Source: Neisseria lactamica (lineage in GTDB: Bacteria > Pseudomonadota > Gammaproteobacteria > Burkholderiales > Neisseriaceae). From it: DNA of 64,000 nucleotides. A model generated the notes under the pieces. The model did no database searches, was not told where the DNA came from, and worked only from the letters and a program-made list of their open reading frames with translations. The stretch is taken from NCBI RefSeq assembly GCF_901482445.1, contig NZ_LR590477.1, positions 2,108,001-2,172,000 on the forward strand. Reading direction: 5' to 3'. Both the position numbers and the translations under genes were made by a program. This document shows positions 43,462 through 53,496 of this stretch, in pieces; the stretch's first letter is position 1; every line of letters begins with the position of its first letter.

Positions 43462-44571
43462 ATGGCTGTTAAAAACCTTGTTGTTAAAGACAATGCGTTA
43501 ATCAATGCCAGCTACAATCTTGAACTGGTGGAGCAGAGGTTAATACTGTTGTCCATTATTGAGGCTAGGACTACGGGAAAGGGGATTACCGCAAACGACA
43601 GGTTGACCATTACAGCCAGCAGTTACATGAATAATTTCCATACCAACCGCAATACGGCGTATAAGGCTTTGAAAGATGCCTGTAACAACCTTTTTGAACG
43701 CCAATTCAGTTTTATCGAGAAAACACCAAAAGGGGAAAAGGTAGTACGGACAAGGTGGGTATCTCAGGTCGCCTATATTGAACAACAGGCAACGGTAGAG
43801 TTAGTTTTTGCACCAAATGTTGCCCCTTTGATTACGATGCTAGAAAAAAACTTCACAAGCTACGAGCTTGATCAGGTCTCATCGTTGAGCAGTAAATACG
43901 CGGTGCGGCTCTACGAAATTATTATTTCATGGCGTGCAGCCGGTAAGACACCGATGTTCAGTACAATGGAGTTGCGTGAACGTTTGGGTGTGATGCCTGA
44001 CGAGTATCAAAAAATGGAGCTGTTCAAACGTAAGGTTTTGGATTTCGCCGTCAAGCAGATCAATGATAAAACGGATATTTCCATTACCTACGAGCAGCAT
44101 AAAGAAGGACGAAAAATTGTAGGTTTTACATTCTCAATCCTACATAAAATAGGGTCGAAAGACATCCCTCTTGAAAATCAATCGGAACTTTTTGCCGGAA
44201 TGACTGATTTGGAAGCCGGAACGATACGGGTCAGGGCGGAAGCATATATCGCTTCGCTCATTGCAAAAGGTCAGAACGTGACTAAAGCCCATAGGCTGAA
44301 TATTCTGAAAAAAGCCGTAGAGGAACGTTGGGGATTTGAAGATGCGGCTAAAGATAATGGGGTCAAAAATCCTGAAAACAAAAATGCAAAAGTCGGTTTA
44401 ACCGAATGGGAAAAGATTTCTAATGGCACACGTTTTAAGGACAAGGATGGAACAATTTGGGTTAAAGATTCAGGTATGCTTAGGACTGAAGGGACAAACA
44501 GGTGGATAGCCGATTCTCAGATTGCCAGATTATTTCCTATGTTAACTGTGATGGTTGAGGAAGGTATTTAA
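43462..44571 (+). CDS. Rep_3 family plasmid replication initiator
   Basis: A 369-residue initiator of the RepB/Rep_3 type that binds iterons to start plasmid replication. The N-terminal winged-helix domain has the family opening (VVKDNALINASYNLELVEQRLIL), and the second winged helix the typical SSKYAVRLYEIIISWR. About 110 extra C-terminal residues are less typical. It appears intact. It lies in a chromosomal context, downstream of two iteron arrays, so it marks an integrated plasmid or plasmid-derived island. Confidence 0.88.
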   Translation: MAVKNLVVKDNALINASYNLELVEQRLILLSIIEARTTGKGITANDRLTITASSYMNNFHTNRNTAYKALKDACNNLFERQFSFIEKTPKGEKVVRTRWVSQVAYIEQQATVELVFAPNVAPLITMLEKNFTSYELDQVSSLSSKYAVRLYEIIISWRAAGKTPMFSTMELRERLGVMPDEYQKMELFKRKVLDFAVKQINDKTDISITYEQHKEGRKIVGFTFSILHKIGSKDIPLENQSELFAGMTDLEAGTIRVRAEAYIASLIAKGQNVTKAHRLNILKKAVEERWGFEDAAKDNGVKNPENKNAKVGLTEWEKISNGTRFKDKDGTIWVKDSGMLRTEGTNRWIADSQIARLFPMLTVMVEEGI

Positions 44572-44667
44572 CCCGGCAGCCCGCGTATCCTACCTGTTTT
44601 GCGGTACGGAAACCAATTGAACCTGCTTTACGCTACAATAGAAGATTGCAATTTTGGCGGATGTACC

Positions 44668-45153
44668 ATGAACGATTACACAGCCATGCCGTCTGAAGAC
44701 GGAGGAATCGGCTCATTGTCGCTTCCGCCGCACTCAATGGAGGCGGAGCAGTCTGTTTTGGGCGGTTTGATGCTGGAAAATCCGGCATGGGACAGGATTG
44801 CCGATGTGGTTTCGGGAGAGGATTTTTACCGGCATGAACACCGCCTGATTTTCCGATCCATTGCCAAACTGATCAATGAGAGCCGTCCTGCCGATGTCAT
44901 CACGGTTCAGGAAGATTTGCAGCGGAACGAAGAGCTGGAAGCAGCGTGGGGATTCGAATATCTGATTTCCCTGGCGCAAAATACTCCGTCTGCCGCCAAC
45001 ATCCGGCGCTATGCCGAAATCGTGCGCGAGCGTTCTATTATGCGCCAACTCGCCGAAGTGGGAACGGAAATTGACCGCAGCGCCATACCCAAAATATCGG
45101 CAGCGGAACGGGCGGTAGCTTGGAGTACGAAAAATTCAAGCAGTTTCTTTTGA
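44668..45153 (+). pseudogene. dnaB: Truncated replicative helicase DnaB (N-terminal domain only)
   Basis: The first about 140 residues are those of DnaB (SLPPHSMEAEQSVLGGLML, SRPADVITVQEDL, RRYAEIVRERSIMRQLAEVG). After RSA the sequence is no longer DnaB-like and the frame soon stops; the ATPase domain with Walker A is missing. It cannot act as a helicase. Another frame across the junction (45075-45167) ends GSLEYEKFKQFLLNSIV, which looks like the tail of a different gene, so this is probably a recombination joint. The chromosomal dnaB presumably lies elsewhere. Confidence 0.8.
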
Positions 45154-45280
45154 ACTCTATTGTTTAATTTACAATTGGTTATCTTTATTTTCGTAGCCTG
45201 GCATAACTGCTAATCTACGTCAGCCTCTAAAAATTAATCTAATTTACGATTATAAAAATATTATTAAGAAAGCCCTTACT

Positions 45281-48200
45281 ATGAACCGCACCCTGTACAA
45301 AGTTGTATTTAACAAACATCGAAACTGCATGATAGCCGTTGCTGAAAATGCCAAACGCGAGGACAAAAACACAGCCGACACCCAAGCTGTAGGTATGTTG
45401 CCAAATGATATTGCGGGCTTTGCGGGTTTTATCCATTCTATCTCTGTTATCTCATTCTCCCTTTCATTACTGCTCGGTTCTGCCCTTATCCTGACTTCTT
45501 CTTCTGCTAATGCCCAAGGTATCGTTGCCGACAAATCCGCACCTGCACAGCAACAGCCTACCATCCTGCAAACAGGTAACGGCATACCGCAAGTCAATAT
45601 TCAAACCCCTACTTCGGCAGGGGTTTCTGTTAATCAATATGCCCAGTTTGATGTGGGTAATCGCGGGGCGATTTTAAACAACAGCCGCAGCAACACCCAA
45701 ACACAGCTAGGCGGTTGGATTCAAGGCAATCCTTGGTTGGCAAGGGGCGAAGCACGTGTGGTTGTAAACCAAATCAACAGCAGCCATTCTTCACAACTGA
45801 ATGGCTATATTGAAGTGGGCGGACGACGTGCAGAAGTCGTTATTGCCAATCCGGCAGGGATTGCAGTCAATGGTGGTGGTTTTATCAATGCTTCCCGTGC
45901 CACTTTGACGACAGGTGAGCCACAATATCAAATAGGCGCATTAACAGGCTTTCAGGTTCGTTCGGGTCATGTTGCGATCACGGGACAAGGTTTGGATGCC
46001 CGTGATACCGATTTCACGCAGATATTGAGCCATGCGGTTAAGATTGATGGGCCTGTGTGGGGTAAAGATGTGCGTGTGTCGGCAGGGAAAAATGATGTCT
46101 CAGCTGATGGCTCTATCCGGTCTTCACACTCCCCTGCTACGAATATAAATTCCGACAACTCACTGTATGCCATCGATACAGGGGCATTGGGCGGTATGTA
46201 TGCCGGTAAGATCACCCTGATCAGCACTGATCGTGATGCATCCGTGCGCAATCAGGGGCAATGGTTTGCCTCAGCCGGCAATGTGGCAGTGAATGCTGAG
46301 GGTAAACTGGTCAACACGGGCATGATTGCAGCGACGGGAGAAAATCATGCGGTTTCACTTCATGCCCGCAATGTTCATAATAGCGGTACGGTTGCCTCAC
46401 AGGATGATGCCAATATTCACAGCCAGACGCTGGACAATTCAGGTACGGTCTTATCCTCAGGTCAATTGACTGTCCGTAATTTAGGCCGTCTGAAAAACCA
46501 AAACAACGGTACGATCCAGGCTGCCCGCTTAGATATGTCAACAGGTGGTTTGGATAACACAGGTAATATTACTCAAACAGGTTCACAAGCATTGGATTTG
46601 GTATCTGCCGGCAAATTCGATAACAGTGGCAAGATTGGTGTAAGTGACGTTCCACAGACCGGTTTGAATCCCAATCCATCAGTCATACCACAGATTCCGA
46701 GTACTGCAACAGGTTCAGGCAGCAGCACTGTCTCGGTATCTAAGCCTGGTTCAAACAATCCCGTTTCACCTACAGCACCTGCAAAAAACTACGCCGTAGG
46801 ACGCATTCAAACAACAGGAGCATTTGACAATGCAGGATCAATCAATGCAGGTGGGCAAATTGACATTGCCGCCCAAAACGGTTTGGAAAATTCGGGTAGT
46901 CTGAATGCGGCTAAACTACGAGTATCAGGCGATTCATTTAACAATACGGTAAAAGGCAAACTCCAGGCACACGATCTGGCTGTTAACACTCAAACTGCTA
47001 AAAACAGCGGTCACTTATTAACTCTAACCGGCAAGATTGACAACCGTGAACTGCATAATGCCGGAGAAATTGCCGCCAACAATCTGACACTCATTCATTC
47101 GGGCCGCTTGAGCAATGATAAAAAAGGCAATATTCGAGCTGCACATTTACAGCTTGATACCGCCGGTTTACATAATGCAGGTAACATTCTTGCCGATAGT
47201 GGAACCGTTACCACCAAGAATAATCTTCGCAATACAGGAAAAGTTTCTGTTGCACGACTGAATACCGAAGGTCAGGCTCTAGATAATACGCACGGACATA
47301 TAGAGGCTGAAACGGTTAACATCCAAAGTCAGCAACTGACTAACCAAAGCGGCCATATTACTGCTACCGAACAACTGACTATCGATAGTCGAAATGTAGA
47401 CAACCAAAACGGCAAACTACTATCTGCAAACCAAGCACAATTAGCTGTTTCAGACGGCCTATACAACCAACATGGTGAAATTGCCACCAACCGGCAGTTG
47501 TCTATTCACGATAAAAATCAAAACACTTTGGCGTTAAACAATGCGGACGGCACGATTCAATCTGCCGGTAATGTATCGCTACAAGCCAAATCACTCGCCA
47601 ACAATGGCACATTAACAGCCGGTAACAAACTGGATATTGCTTTGGCGGACGATTTCGTCGTAGAGCGCGACCTCACTGCAGGCAAACAATTAAATCTAAG
47701 CATAAAAGGCCGTCTGAAAAATACCCATACCCTACAAGCAGGCCATACGCTCAAACTCAATGCCGGCAATATAGATAACCAAGTTACAGGCAAAATTATT
47801 GGCGGAGAACAAACGGACATCACATCCGAACAGCATGTAGACAACAGGGGCTTGATCAACAGCGACGGTTTGACCCACATCGGTGCAGGTCAAACCCTGA
47901 CCAACACCGGGACAGGCAAAATCTATGGCAACCATATTGCCCTGGACGCGCAAATACTGCTTAACCGGGAAGAAACGACGGAAGGCAGTACCAAAGCGGG
48001 GGCAATAGCTGCAAGGAAACGTTTGGATATTGGAGCGAAAGAGATTCATAACCAAGAAGGTGCCCTACTATCCAGCGAAGGTATTTTTGCCGTAGGTAAT
48101 CGACTGGATGAACAACATCATGCGGCAGGCATGGCCGATACCTTTGTTAATGGCAGTGCCGGTTTGGAAGTACAAGGTGATGCATTGATGTCTGTTCGGA

Positions 48201-51200
48201 ATATGCAGAATATCAATAATCACTTTAAAACAGAGACATACTTAGCCAAAGCAGAAAAGCAAGTTCGTGACTACACCGTACTGGGGCAAAATACCTACTA
48301 TCAGGCAGGAAAAGACGGTTTATTCGACAACTCGCAAGGACAAAAAGACCAAACTACTGCTACGTTCCATTTAAAAAATGGTTCTCGTATTGAGGCCAAC
48401 CAATGGCATGTCCGAGACTACCACATCGAGACTTATAAAGAACGCATCATCGAAAACCGGCCGGCACACATTACTGTGGGCGGTAATTTGACTGCCTCAG
48501 GTCAAAATTGGCTGAACAAAGACAGCCGGATTGTAGTGGGCGGGCGTATTATCACTGATGATTTAAACCAGAAAGAAATTACCAATCAAAGTACAACAGG
48601 CAAAGGTCGCACAGATGCTGTCGGCACACAGTGGGATTCAGTTACAAAAAAAGGATGGTACAGCGGCAGAAAAAGACAACGCCGTACTGAAAGAAACCAT
48701 ACTCCTTACCATGATACCCAACTATTTACCCACGACTTCGACACGCCTGTATCCGTCATCCAACAGAATGCCGCCTCCCCTTCCTTTCAACCCGCTGCAT
48801 CTGCAATCAAACTGATTGACGGAGTATCCACAGCAGCCGTCAATGGTCAGCGCATCCATACCGGTAATGTGGTCTCGTTAAATAACGCTACTGTTACTCT
48901 GCCTAACAGCAGCCTCTATACCACCCATCCTGACAATAAAGGCTGGTTGATTGAAACCGATCCTCAATTTGCAGACTACCGCCGCTGGTTGGGCAGCGAC
49001 TACATGTTGCAACAACTGGAATTGGACGCCAATCATCTACACAAACGGCTAGGCGACGGCTACTACGAACAAAAACTTGTTAATGAACAAATCCACCAGT
49101 TAACAGGCTACCGCCGACTCGACGGCTACAGGAGTGATGAAGAACAATTCAAAGCTCTGATGGACAACGGCCTTACTGCTGCCAAAACATTCGGTCTCAC
49201 CCCAGGTATCGCCTTGAGTTCAGAGCAAGTTGCCCGCTTAACTTCAGATATCGTTTGGATGGAAAATCAAACCGTCACACTGTCTGACGGTTCGACTCAA
49301 ACCGTACTGGTTCCTAAAGTCTATGCCCTGGCGCGCAAAGGTGATCTCAATACCTCCGGTGGCCTGATTAGTGCCGAACAAGTCTTACTTAAACTGCAAA
49401 ACGGCAACCTGACTAACAGCGGTACCATTGCGGGGCGGCAGGCCGTACTCATCCAGGCACGGAATATTAACAGCAACGGCAACATTCAAGCCGACCAAAT
49501 CGGCTTAAAAGCTGAAAAAAGTATCAATATCGACGGCGGGCAGGTACAAGCAGGCAGACTGCTGACTGCCCAAGCGCAAAATATCAACCTTAACGGTACA
49601 ACCCAAACTTCCGGTAATGAACGTAACGGCAATACCGCCATCGACCGTATGGCCGGCATTAACGTGGTCGGAAGCTATACTGAGCAAGTAGATAACAGAG
49701 CTTCAGACGGCATCCTATCCCTGCATGCCGGCAACGATATCAACCTCAATGCGGCCACCGTCTCTAACCAAGTTAAAGGCGGCACTACCCAAATTACCGC
49801 CGGCAATAATCTCAACCTCGGCACCATCCATACCGAACATCGCGAAGCCTATGGTGCATTAGATGACGAGAACCATCGCCATGTCCGCCAAAGTACCGAA
49901 GTCGGCAGCAGTATCCGCATGCAAAACGGCGCACTGCTTAGAGCCGGTAACAACTTAAAAATCCGCCAAGGCGAACTGGAGGCCGAAGAAGGCAAAACCG
50001 TCCTTGCCGCAGGACGTGATGTCACTATCAGCGAAGGACGCCAAATAACCGAACTGGATACCTCGGTAAGCGGGAAAAGCAAAGGCATCCTTTCCAGTAC
50101 CAAAACACACGACCGCTACCGCTTCAGTCATGATGAAGCAGTCGGCAGCAACATCGGCGGCGGCAAAATGATTGTTGCAGCCGGGCAGGATATCAATGTA
50201 CGCGGCAGCAACCTTATTTCTGATAAGGGCACTGTCTTAAAAGCAGGTAGGGACATCCAGCTAGAAGCAGCTTCCAATCGCTATTTTGATGCTGAAACAC
50301 ACGAATATAAAAAATCGGGTCTGAGCGGAGGCTTCCGCGACGGTGTTTTAAGTGTCGGATACACTAAAGCTTCCACAAAATCCAACCAAGACCAAACTGC
50401 AACCACCCTGACAAACTCCCAAGTCGGTAGTAAACAAGGTAATACCGTAGTTGTTGCCGAACGAACCCTAAACACCAAAGCTGCGATACTGGCATCAGGT
50501 GGCGATATGCACCTACAGGGACGTGATGTTGCTTTAAATGCAGGGTACACGGAAACAAATAACAACAACGATATCGAACAAAAACAATCAGGTCTATCCA
50601 TGGGCATAACCCTGAATCCCATTGATGCTGCCAAAGCTAATTACAAACGCAATATGCAAGGCAGTGGCTACAGCAATAGCATAGTGGGTAAGGCCTTGCA
50701 ACGCGCCGATGCCGGAGCAAAGGCATCCACAGCAGCTTTTACTCCTATCGTCATCAACGGTGGTCGCCAAAAAACTACGGAAAATCGTCATCAAGAAGAT
50801 ACGCAAGCAGTGGTAACGGCCGTTTCTGCGCAAGGCAACCTAAACATTGTTGCCGACGGCGGCAGTATCAGAAGTGAAGGGACAAAACTGGCTGCCGAAC
50901 GCGATATCCTGCTTTCGGCAACAGAAAGTATAACGTTGGATGTTGCCCGCAACACCGCCGATCAACACGGTTCCCGTAAGCGCAGCGGTTTCAGCATAGA
51001 TAACCGAGAATTGATTCCGGCGGGGACGTTTAATGACCGTAGCAATGCACAAGGCAATCTCGATAAAGCTACCGGCACACAATTGTCCGCGGGTGGCATC
51101 GCCACATTGCAAGCGAAAAAAGCGGATATCAACATCTTCGGTAGCAGCATTGCCGCGCAAGATGATGTTACCTTGTCTGCCGGCCGCAATATCAATATCC

Positions 51201-53143
51201 GTTCCAGCCAAAACAATCAAACCCAATCAGAACGTCAAATCACCAGCGGCATCGGCACTGCGGTAATTTCCGATACCGAACACTTTGCCGGGTGGATGAA
51301 AAACCGGAAAGATAGTAACAGTAATCAAGTTGAACAGATTAAATCCCAAGTTGGGAGCTTGGGCGGCAACGTCAATATACAGGCTGGTGGCAACTATACC
51401 CAACAGGTTGCCAATGTGGTGGCCGCCAAAGACATCAATATTACAGCAAAAAGCGTTGAGATTCTGGCTGACCACAATCGCAACAACAGCCACCAATCCG
51501 AGCGCGACGTTAAAATTGGCACCTTTGCCAAGGTATCTTCTCCACTGATCGACCTGGTAAACGCTGCCGAAGGCGCGGTGAAGAGTAAAGCAGACGACCG
51601 CACGCAGGCGCTGCAAACACTGGCTGCAGGTGCACAAGCTTATTCTACCTACAATACCGCTACCAGCGGCGGTGCATTAGCCAAAGCAGAAGTAGGTTTC
51701 GGCTTTAAAACTGCCAACAGCAGCCAAGACCAAAGCCAAAACCATAGCCAAGCCAATGTTTTGAATGCCGGTGGTAACCTCAATATCCGTTCTACCGAAG
51801 GTAACATCCACCTTCAAAACACCCAAGCACAAGCGGCTGAAACCCTCCGCTTAGATTCAGCCAAAGATTTGATACTCGAATCTGGCCAATCTTCCCAATC
51901 CGCCGATGGAAAAAATAGCAGCCTTGGTGCATCAGTGGGTGCAGGCGTCTCCGTAGGCGCGCAAACCGGTGTTTATGCTTATGGCGAAGTGGGTGGCAGC
52001 AAAGGTAAAAACCATTATCTTGCCCAAACACACGATCACACGACCCTCCAAGCTAATAAAATCGAATTGGCAAGCAAAGGTGATACCACTCTCAAAGGGG
52101 CTGCAGCCACTGCCGGCCGCATTGATGCCGATGTAAAAGGCCGTCTGAACATCGAAAGTGTTCAAGACCATACCGAACAGGACAACAAACAAACCGGCGC
52201 CGGCGTACGTGTACAAGTTTCCTTGGGCACCGCCTGGGAGGCTTCGGGCAACTTCAACCAAAGCAAAGCTTCAGGCAGCAGTGACAGTGCGGCTATCCAA
52301 TCCGGACTTTTTGCAGGAGAAGGCGGCTACCACATCGAGGCCGACAGCATCCACCTAAAAGGCGGAGCCATTACCTCTACCGCGCCGAAGGAGCAAAATG
52401 AATTAACTGCCAAACGTCTTACTTTTGAAAATATTCAAAACCAAAGCAGTTATAGCGCATCCAATGTCAGCTTGAGCGGTAGTTACGGTAGCGACAGCCC
52501 CTCTGAAACCCCCGACAACGCCGACTTCCGTCAAACAAACTTAGGTAAGGCATTTGCACGCTCTGCAGGCAAAAATGGTACCGACTTCAACCCCGGCTTG
52601 CCGCAATATGAAAAAGGCGGCGACAACAGCACCACCTATGCTACCCTGAGCGAAGGCCGTCTGAACATCGGCGGCAAAGAGACCACTACGCAAGAACTGG
52701 GTATCAATAGTGACAGCAGTAACGCACACCGTGCTGTTGCGGCTCTGCCCGATTTAGCCAAGATTACTGAAAAGCAACAGATTATAGCTAAAGCAACTTC
52801 CGATATAGTATCCGCTGCGCACACTTTCAGCAGCAACCGCCAAAAAACCGCTGCAAAAAATAAAGCCAAAGCCGAATCGGAGTTCGAAGGTCGTCTGAAA
52901 GCCCAAAATGACGGCAGCTATGAAGCCTACGCCAAACTGGACGAAACCGAACGGCAAAAAATCCTAATCAACTACTCAGAAACCTATCGCAAAGCCGATG
53001 CCGAAGCCCAAAATTGGGGGTGGGAGGTAAACACAGCCGTGCCCTTAATGCCGGCATCACCCTCGCGACCGGTCTGCTTGGTGGTCAAAGCGGATTGCAA
53101 AGCGCAGTCAATGCCGCTGCGCCTTATGCCTCCGAAGCAATAG
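45281..53143 (+). CDS. tpsA: TpsA/CdiA two-partner secretion exoprotein, frameshifted
   Basis: A 2620-codon frame. Residues 1-78 are the extended signal peptide (LYKVVFNKHRNCMIAVAEN, cleavage near SANA). The TPS secretion domain follows (about 80-330; LGGWIQGNPWL, EVVIANPAGIAVNGGGF), then filamentous-haemagglutinin repeats through most of the protein. Near codon 2580 a run of five Gs (53016-53020) throws the frame into a stop at 53143. The downstream silent copy has six Gs and stays in frame. With one base restored the protein would be about 3120 residues, ending in a PT-VENN segment and toxin. As read, the secreted filament lacks its toxin tip. No tpsB gene is adjacent, so export would need a TpsB encoded elsewhere. 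Confidence 0.9.
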   Translation: MNRTLYKVVFNKHRNCMIAVAENAKREDKNTADTQAVGMLPNDIAGFAGFIHSISVISFSLSLLLGSALILTSSSANAQGIVADKSAPAQQQPTILQTGNGIPQVNIQTPTSAGVSVNQYAQFDVGNRGAILNNSRSNTQTQLGGWIQGNPWLARGEARVVVNQINSSHSSQLNGYIEVGGRRAEVVIANPAGIAVNGGGFINASRATLTTGEPQYQIGALTGFQVRSGHVAITGQGLDARDTDFTQILSHAVKIDGPVWGKDVRVSAGKNDVSADGSIRSSHSPATNINSDNSLYAIDTGALGGMYAGKITLISTDRDASVRNQGQWFASAGNVAVNAEGKLVNTGMIAATGENHAVSLHARNVHNSGTVASQDDANIHSQTLDNSGTVLSSGQLTVRNLGRLKNQNNGTIQAARLDMSTGGLDNTGNITQTGSQALDLVSAGKFDNSGKIGVSDVPQTGLNPNPSVIPQIPSTATGSGSSTVSVSKPGSNNPVSPTAPAKNYAVGRIQTTGAFDNAGSINAGGQIDIAAQNGLENSGSLNAAKLRVSGDSFNNTVKGKLQAHDLAVNTQTAKNSGHLLTLTGKIDNRELHNAGEIAANNLTLIHSGRLSNDKKGNIRAAHLQLDTAGLHNAGNILADSGTVTTKNNLRNTGKVSVARLNTEGQALDNTHGHIEAETVNIQSQQLTNQSGHITATEQLTIDSRNVDNQNGKLLSANQAQLAVSDGLYNQHGEIATNRQLSIHDKNQNTLALNNADGTIQSAGNVSLQAKSLANNGTLTAGNKLDIALADDFVVERDLTAGKQLNLSIKGRLKNTHTLQAGHTLKLNAGNIDNQVTGKIIGGEQTDITSEQHVDNRGLINSDGLTHIGAGQTLTNTGTGKIYGNHIALDAQILLNREETTEGSTKAGAIAARKRLDIGAKEIHNQEGALLSSEGIFAVGNRLDEQHHAAGMADTFVNGSAGLEVQGDALMSVRNMQNINNHFKTETYLAKAEKQVRDYTVLGQNTYYQAGKDGLFDNSQGQKDQTTATFHLKNGSRIEANQWHVRDYHIETYKERIIENRPAHITVGGNLTASGQNWLNKDSRIVVGGRIITDDLNQKEITNQSTTGKGRTDAVGTQWDSVTKKGWYSGRKRQRRTERNHTPYHDTQLFTHDFDTPVSVIQQNAASPSFQPAASAIKLIDGVSTAAVNGQRIHTGNVVSLNNATVTLPNSSLYTTHPDNKGWLIETDPQFADYRRWLGSDYMLQQLELDANHLHKRLGDGYYEQKLVNEQIHQLTGYRRLDGYRSDEEQFKALMDNGLTAAKTFGLTPGIALSSEQVARLTSDIVWMENQTVTLSDGSTQTVLVPKVYALARKGDLNTSGGLISAEQVLLKLQNGNLTNSGTIAGRQAVLIQARNINSNGNIQADQIGLKAEKSINIDGGQVQAGRLLTAQAQNINLNGTTQTSGNERNGNTAIDRMAGINVVGSYTEQVDNRASDGILSLHAGNDINLNAATVSNQVKGGTTQITAGNNLNLGTIHTEHREAYGALDDENHRHVRQSTEVGSSIRMQNGALLRAGNNLKIRQGELEAEEGKTVLAAGRDVTISEGRQITELDTSVSGKSKGILSSTKTHDRYRFSHDEAVGSNIGGGKMIVAAGQDINVRGSNLISDKGTVLKAGRDIQLEAASNRYFDAETHEYKKSGLSGGFRDGVLSVGYTKASTKSNQDQTATTLTNSQVGSKQGNTVVVAERTLNTKAAILASGGDMHLQGRDVALNAGYTETNNNNDIEQKQSGLSMGITLNPIDAAKANYKRNMQGSGYSNSIVGKALQRADAGAKASTAAFTPIVINGGRQKTTENRHQEDTQAVVTAVSAQGNLNIVADGGSIRSEGTKLAAERDILLSATESITLDVARNTADQHGSRKRSGFSIDNRELIPAGTFNDRSNAQGNLDKATGTQLSAGGIATLQAKKADINIFGSSIAAQDDVTLSAGRNINIRSSQNNQTQSERQITSGIGTAVISDTEHFAGWMKNRKDSNSNQVEQIKSQVGSLGGNVNIQAGGNYTQQVANVVAAKDINITAKSVEILADHNRNNSHQSERDVKIGTFAKVSSPLIDLVNAAEGAVKSKADDRTQALQTLAAGAQAYSTYNTATSGGALAKAEVGFGFKTANSSQDQSQNHSQANVLNAGGNLNIRSTEGNIHLQNTQAQAAETLRLDSAKDLILESGQSSQSADGKNSSLGASVGAGVSVGAQTGVYAYGEVGGSKGKNHYLAQTHDHTTLQANKIELASKGDTTLKGAAATAGRIDADVKGRLNIESVQDHTEQDNKQTGAGVRVQVSLGTAWEASGNFNQSKASGSSDSAAIQSGLFAGEGGYHIEADSIHLKGGAITSTAPKEQNELTAKRLTFENIQNQSSYSASNVSLSGSYGSDSPSETPDNADFRQTNLGKAFARSAGKNGTDFNPGLPQYEKGGDNSTTYATLSEGRLNIGGKETTTQELGINSDSSNAHRAVAALPDLAKITEKQQIIAKATSDIVSAAHTFSSNRQKTAAKNKAKAESEFEGRLKAQNDGSYEAYAKLDETERQKILINYSETYRKADAEAQNWGWEVNTAVPLMPASPSRPVCLVVKADCKAQSMPLRLMPPKQ

Positions 53144-53496
53144 GCAGGACATTTGGACACGGTGAAAACAAAAACGAAACCGCCCAAGCCGTCGGACATT
53201 TCCTTTTAGGAGCAGCTATCGCCCGCGTCAACGGTGGTAATTTTGCTGCCGGCGGTTCGGCTGCGGTTGCAGCTGAAAAAGCAGCGGAACATCTTGCCCA
53301 ACGGTATAACGACGGTAAAACCGCAATCGATCCGCAAACAGGCGAGTTCAATGCCAACCTGCTGCCGGAACATATCAAAGAAGAAATCAAATCGAAGATC
53401 GGGGTGATTGCATCGCTGACGGGCGCGGCCGTGGGCGGCACGCCGGCAGAGGCGCAAACCGGAGGGGCGGTCGGGCAGAATGCGGTGGAAAACAAC
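52168..53496 (+). repeat. tpsA segment duplicated in cassette 2
   Basis: 1329 bases nearly identical to 55671-57000. The visible differences are a few substitutions and one extra G in the G-tract of the second copy. The duplication ends at the VENN codons. Confidence 0.9.

Noticed and set aside
53016..53020. Classical high-rate phase-variation tract in tpsA
   Set aside because: Five or six Gs is short for the slippage tracts known in Neisseria, so I keep it as a frameshift that could revert rather than a proven contingency locus.
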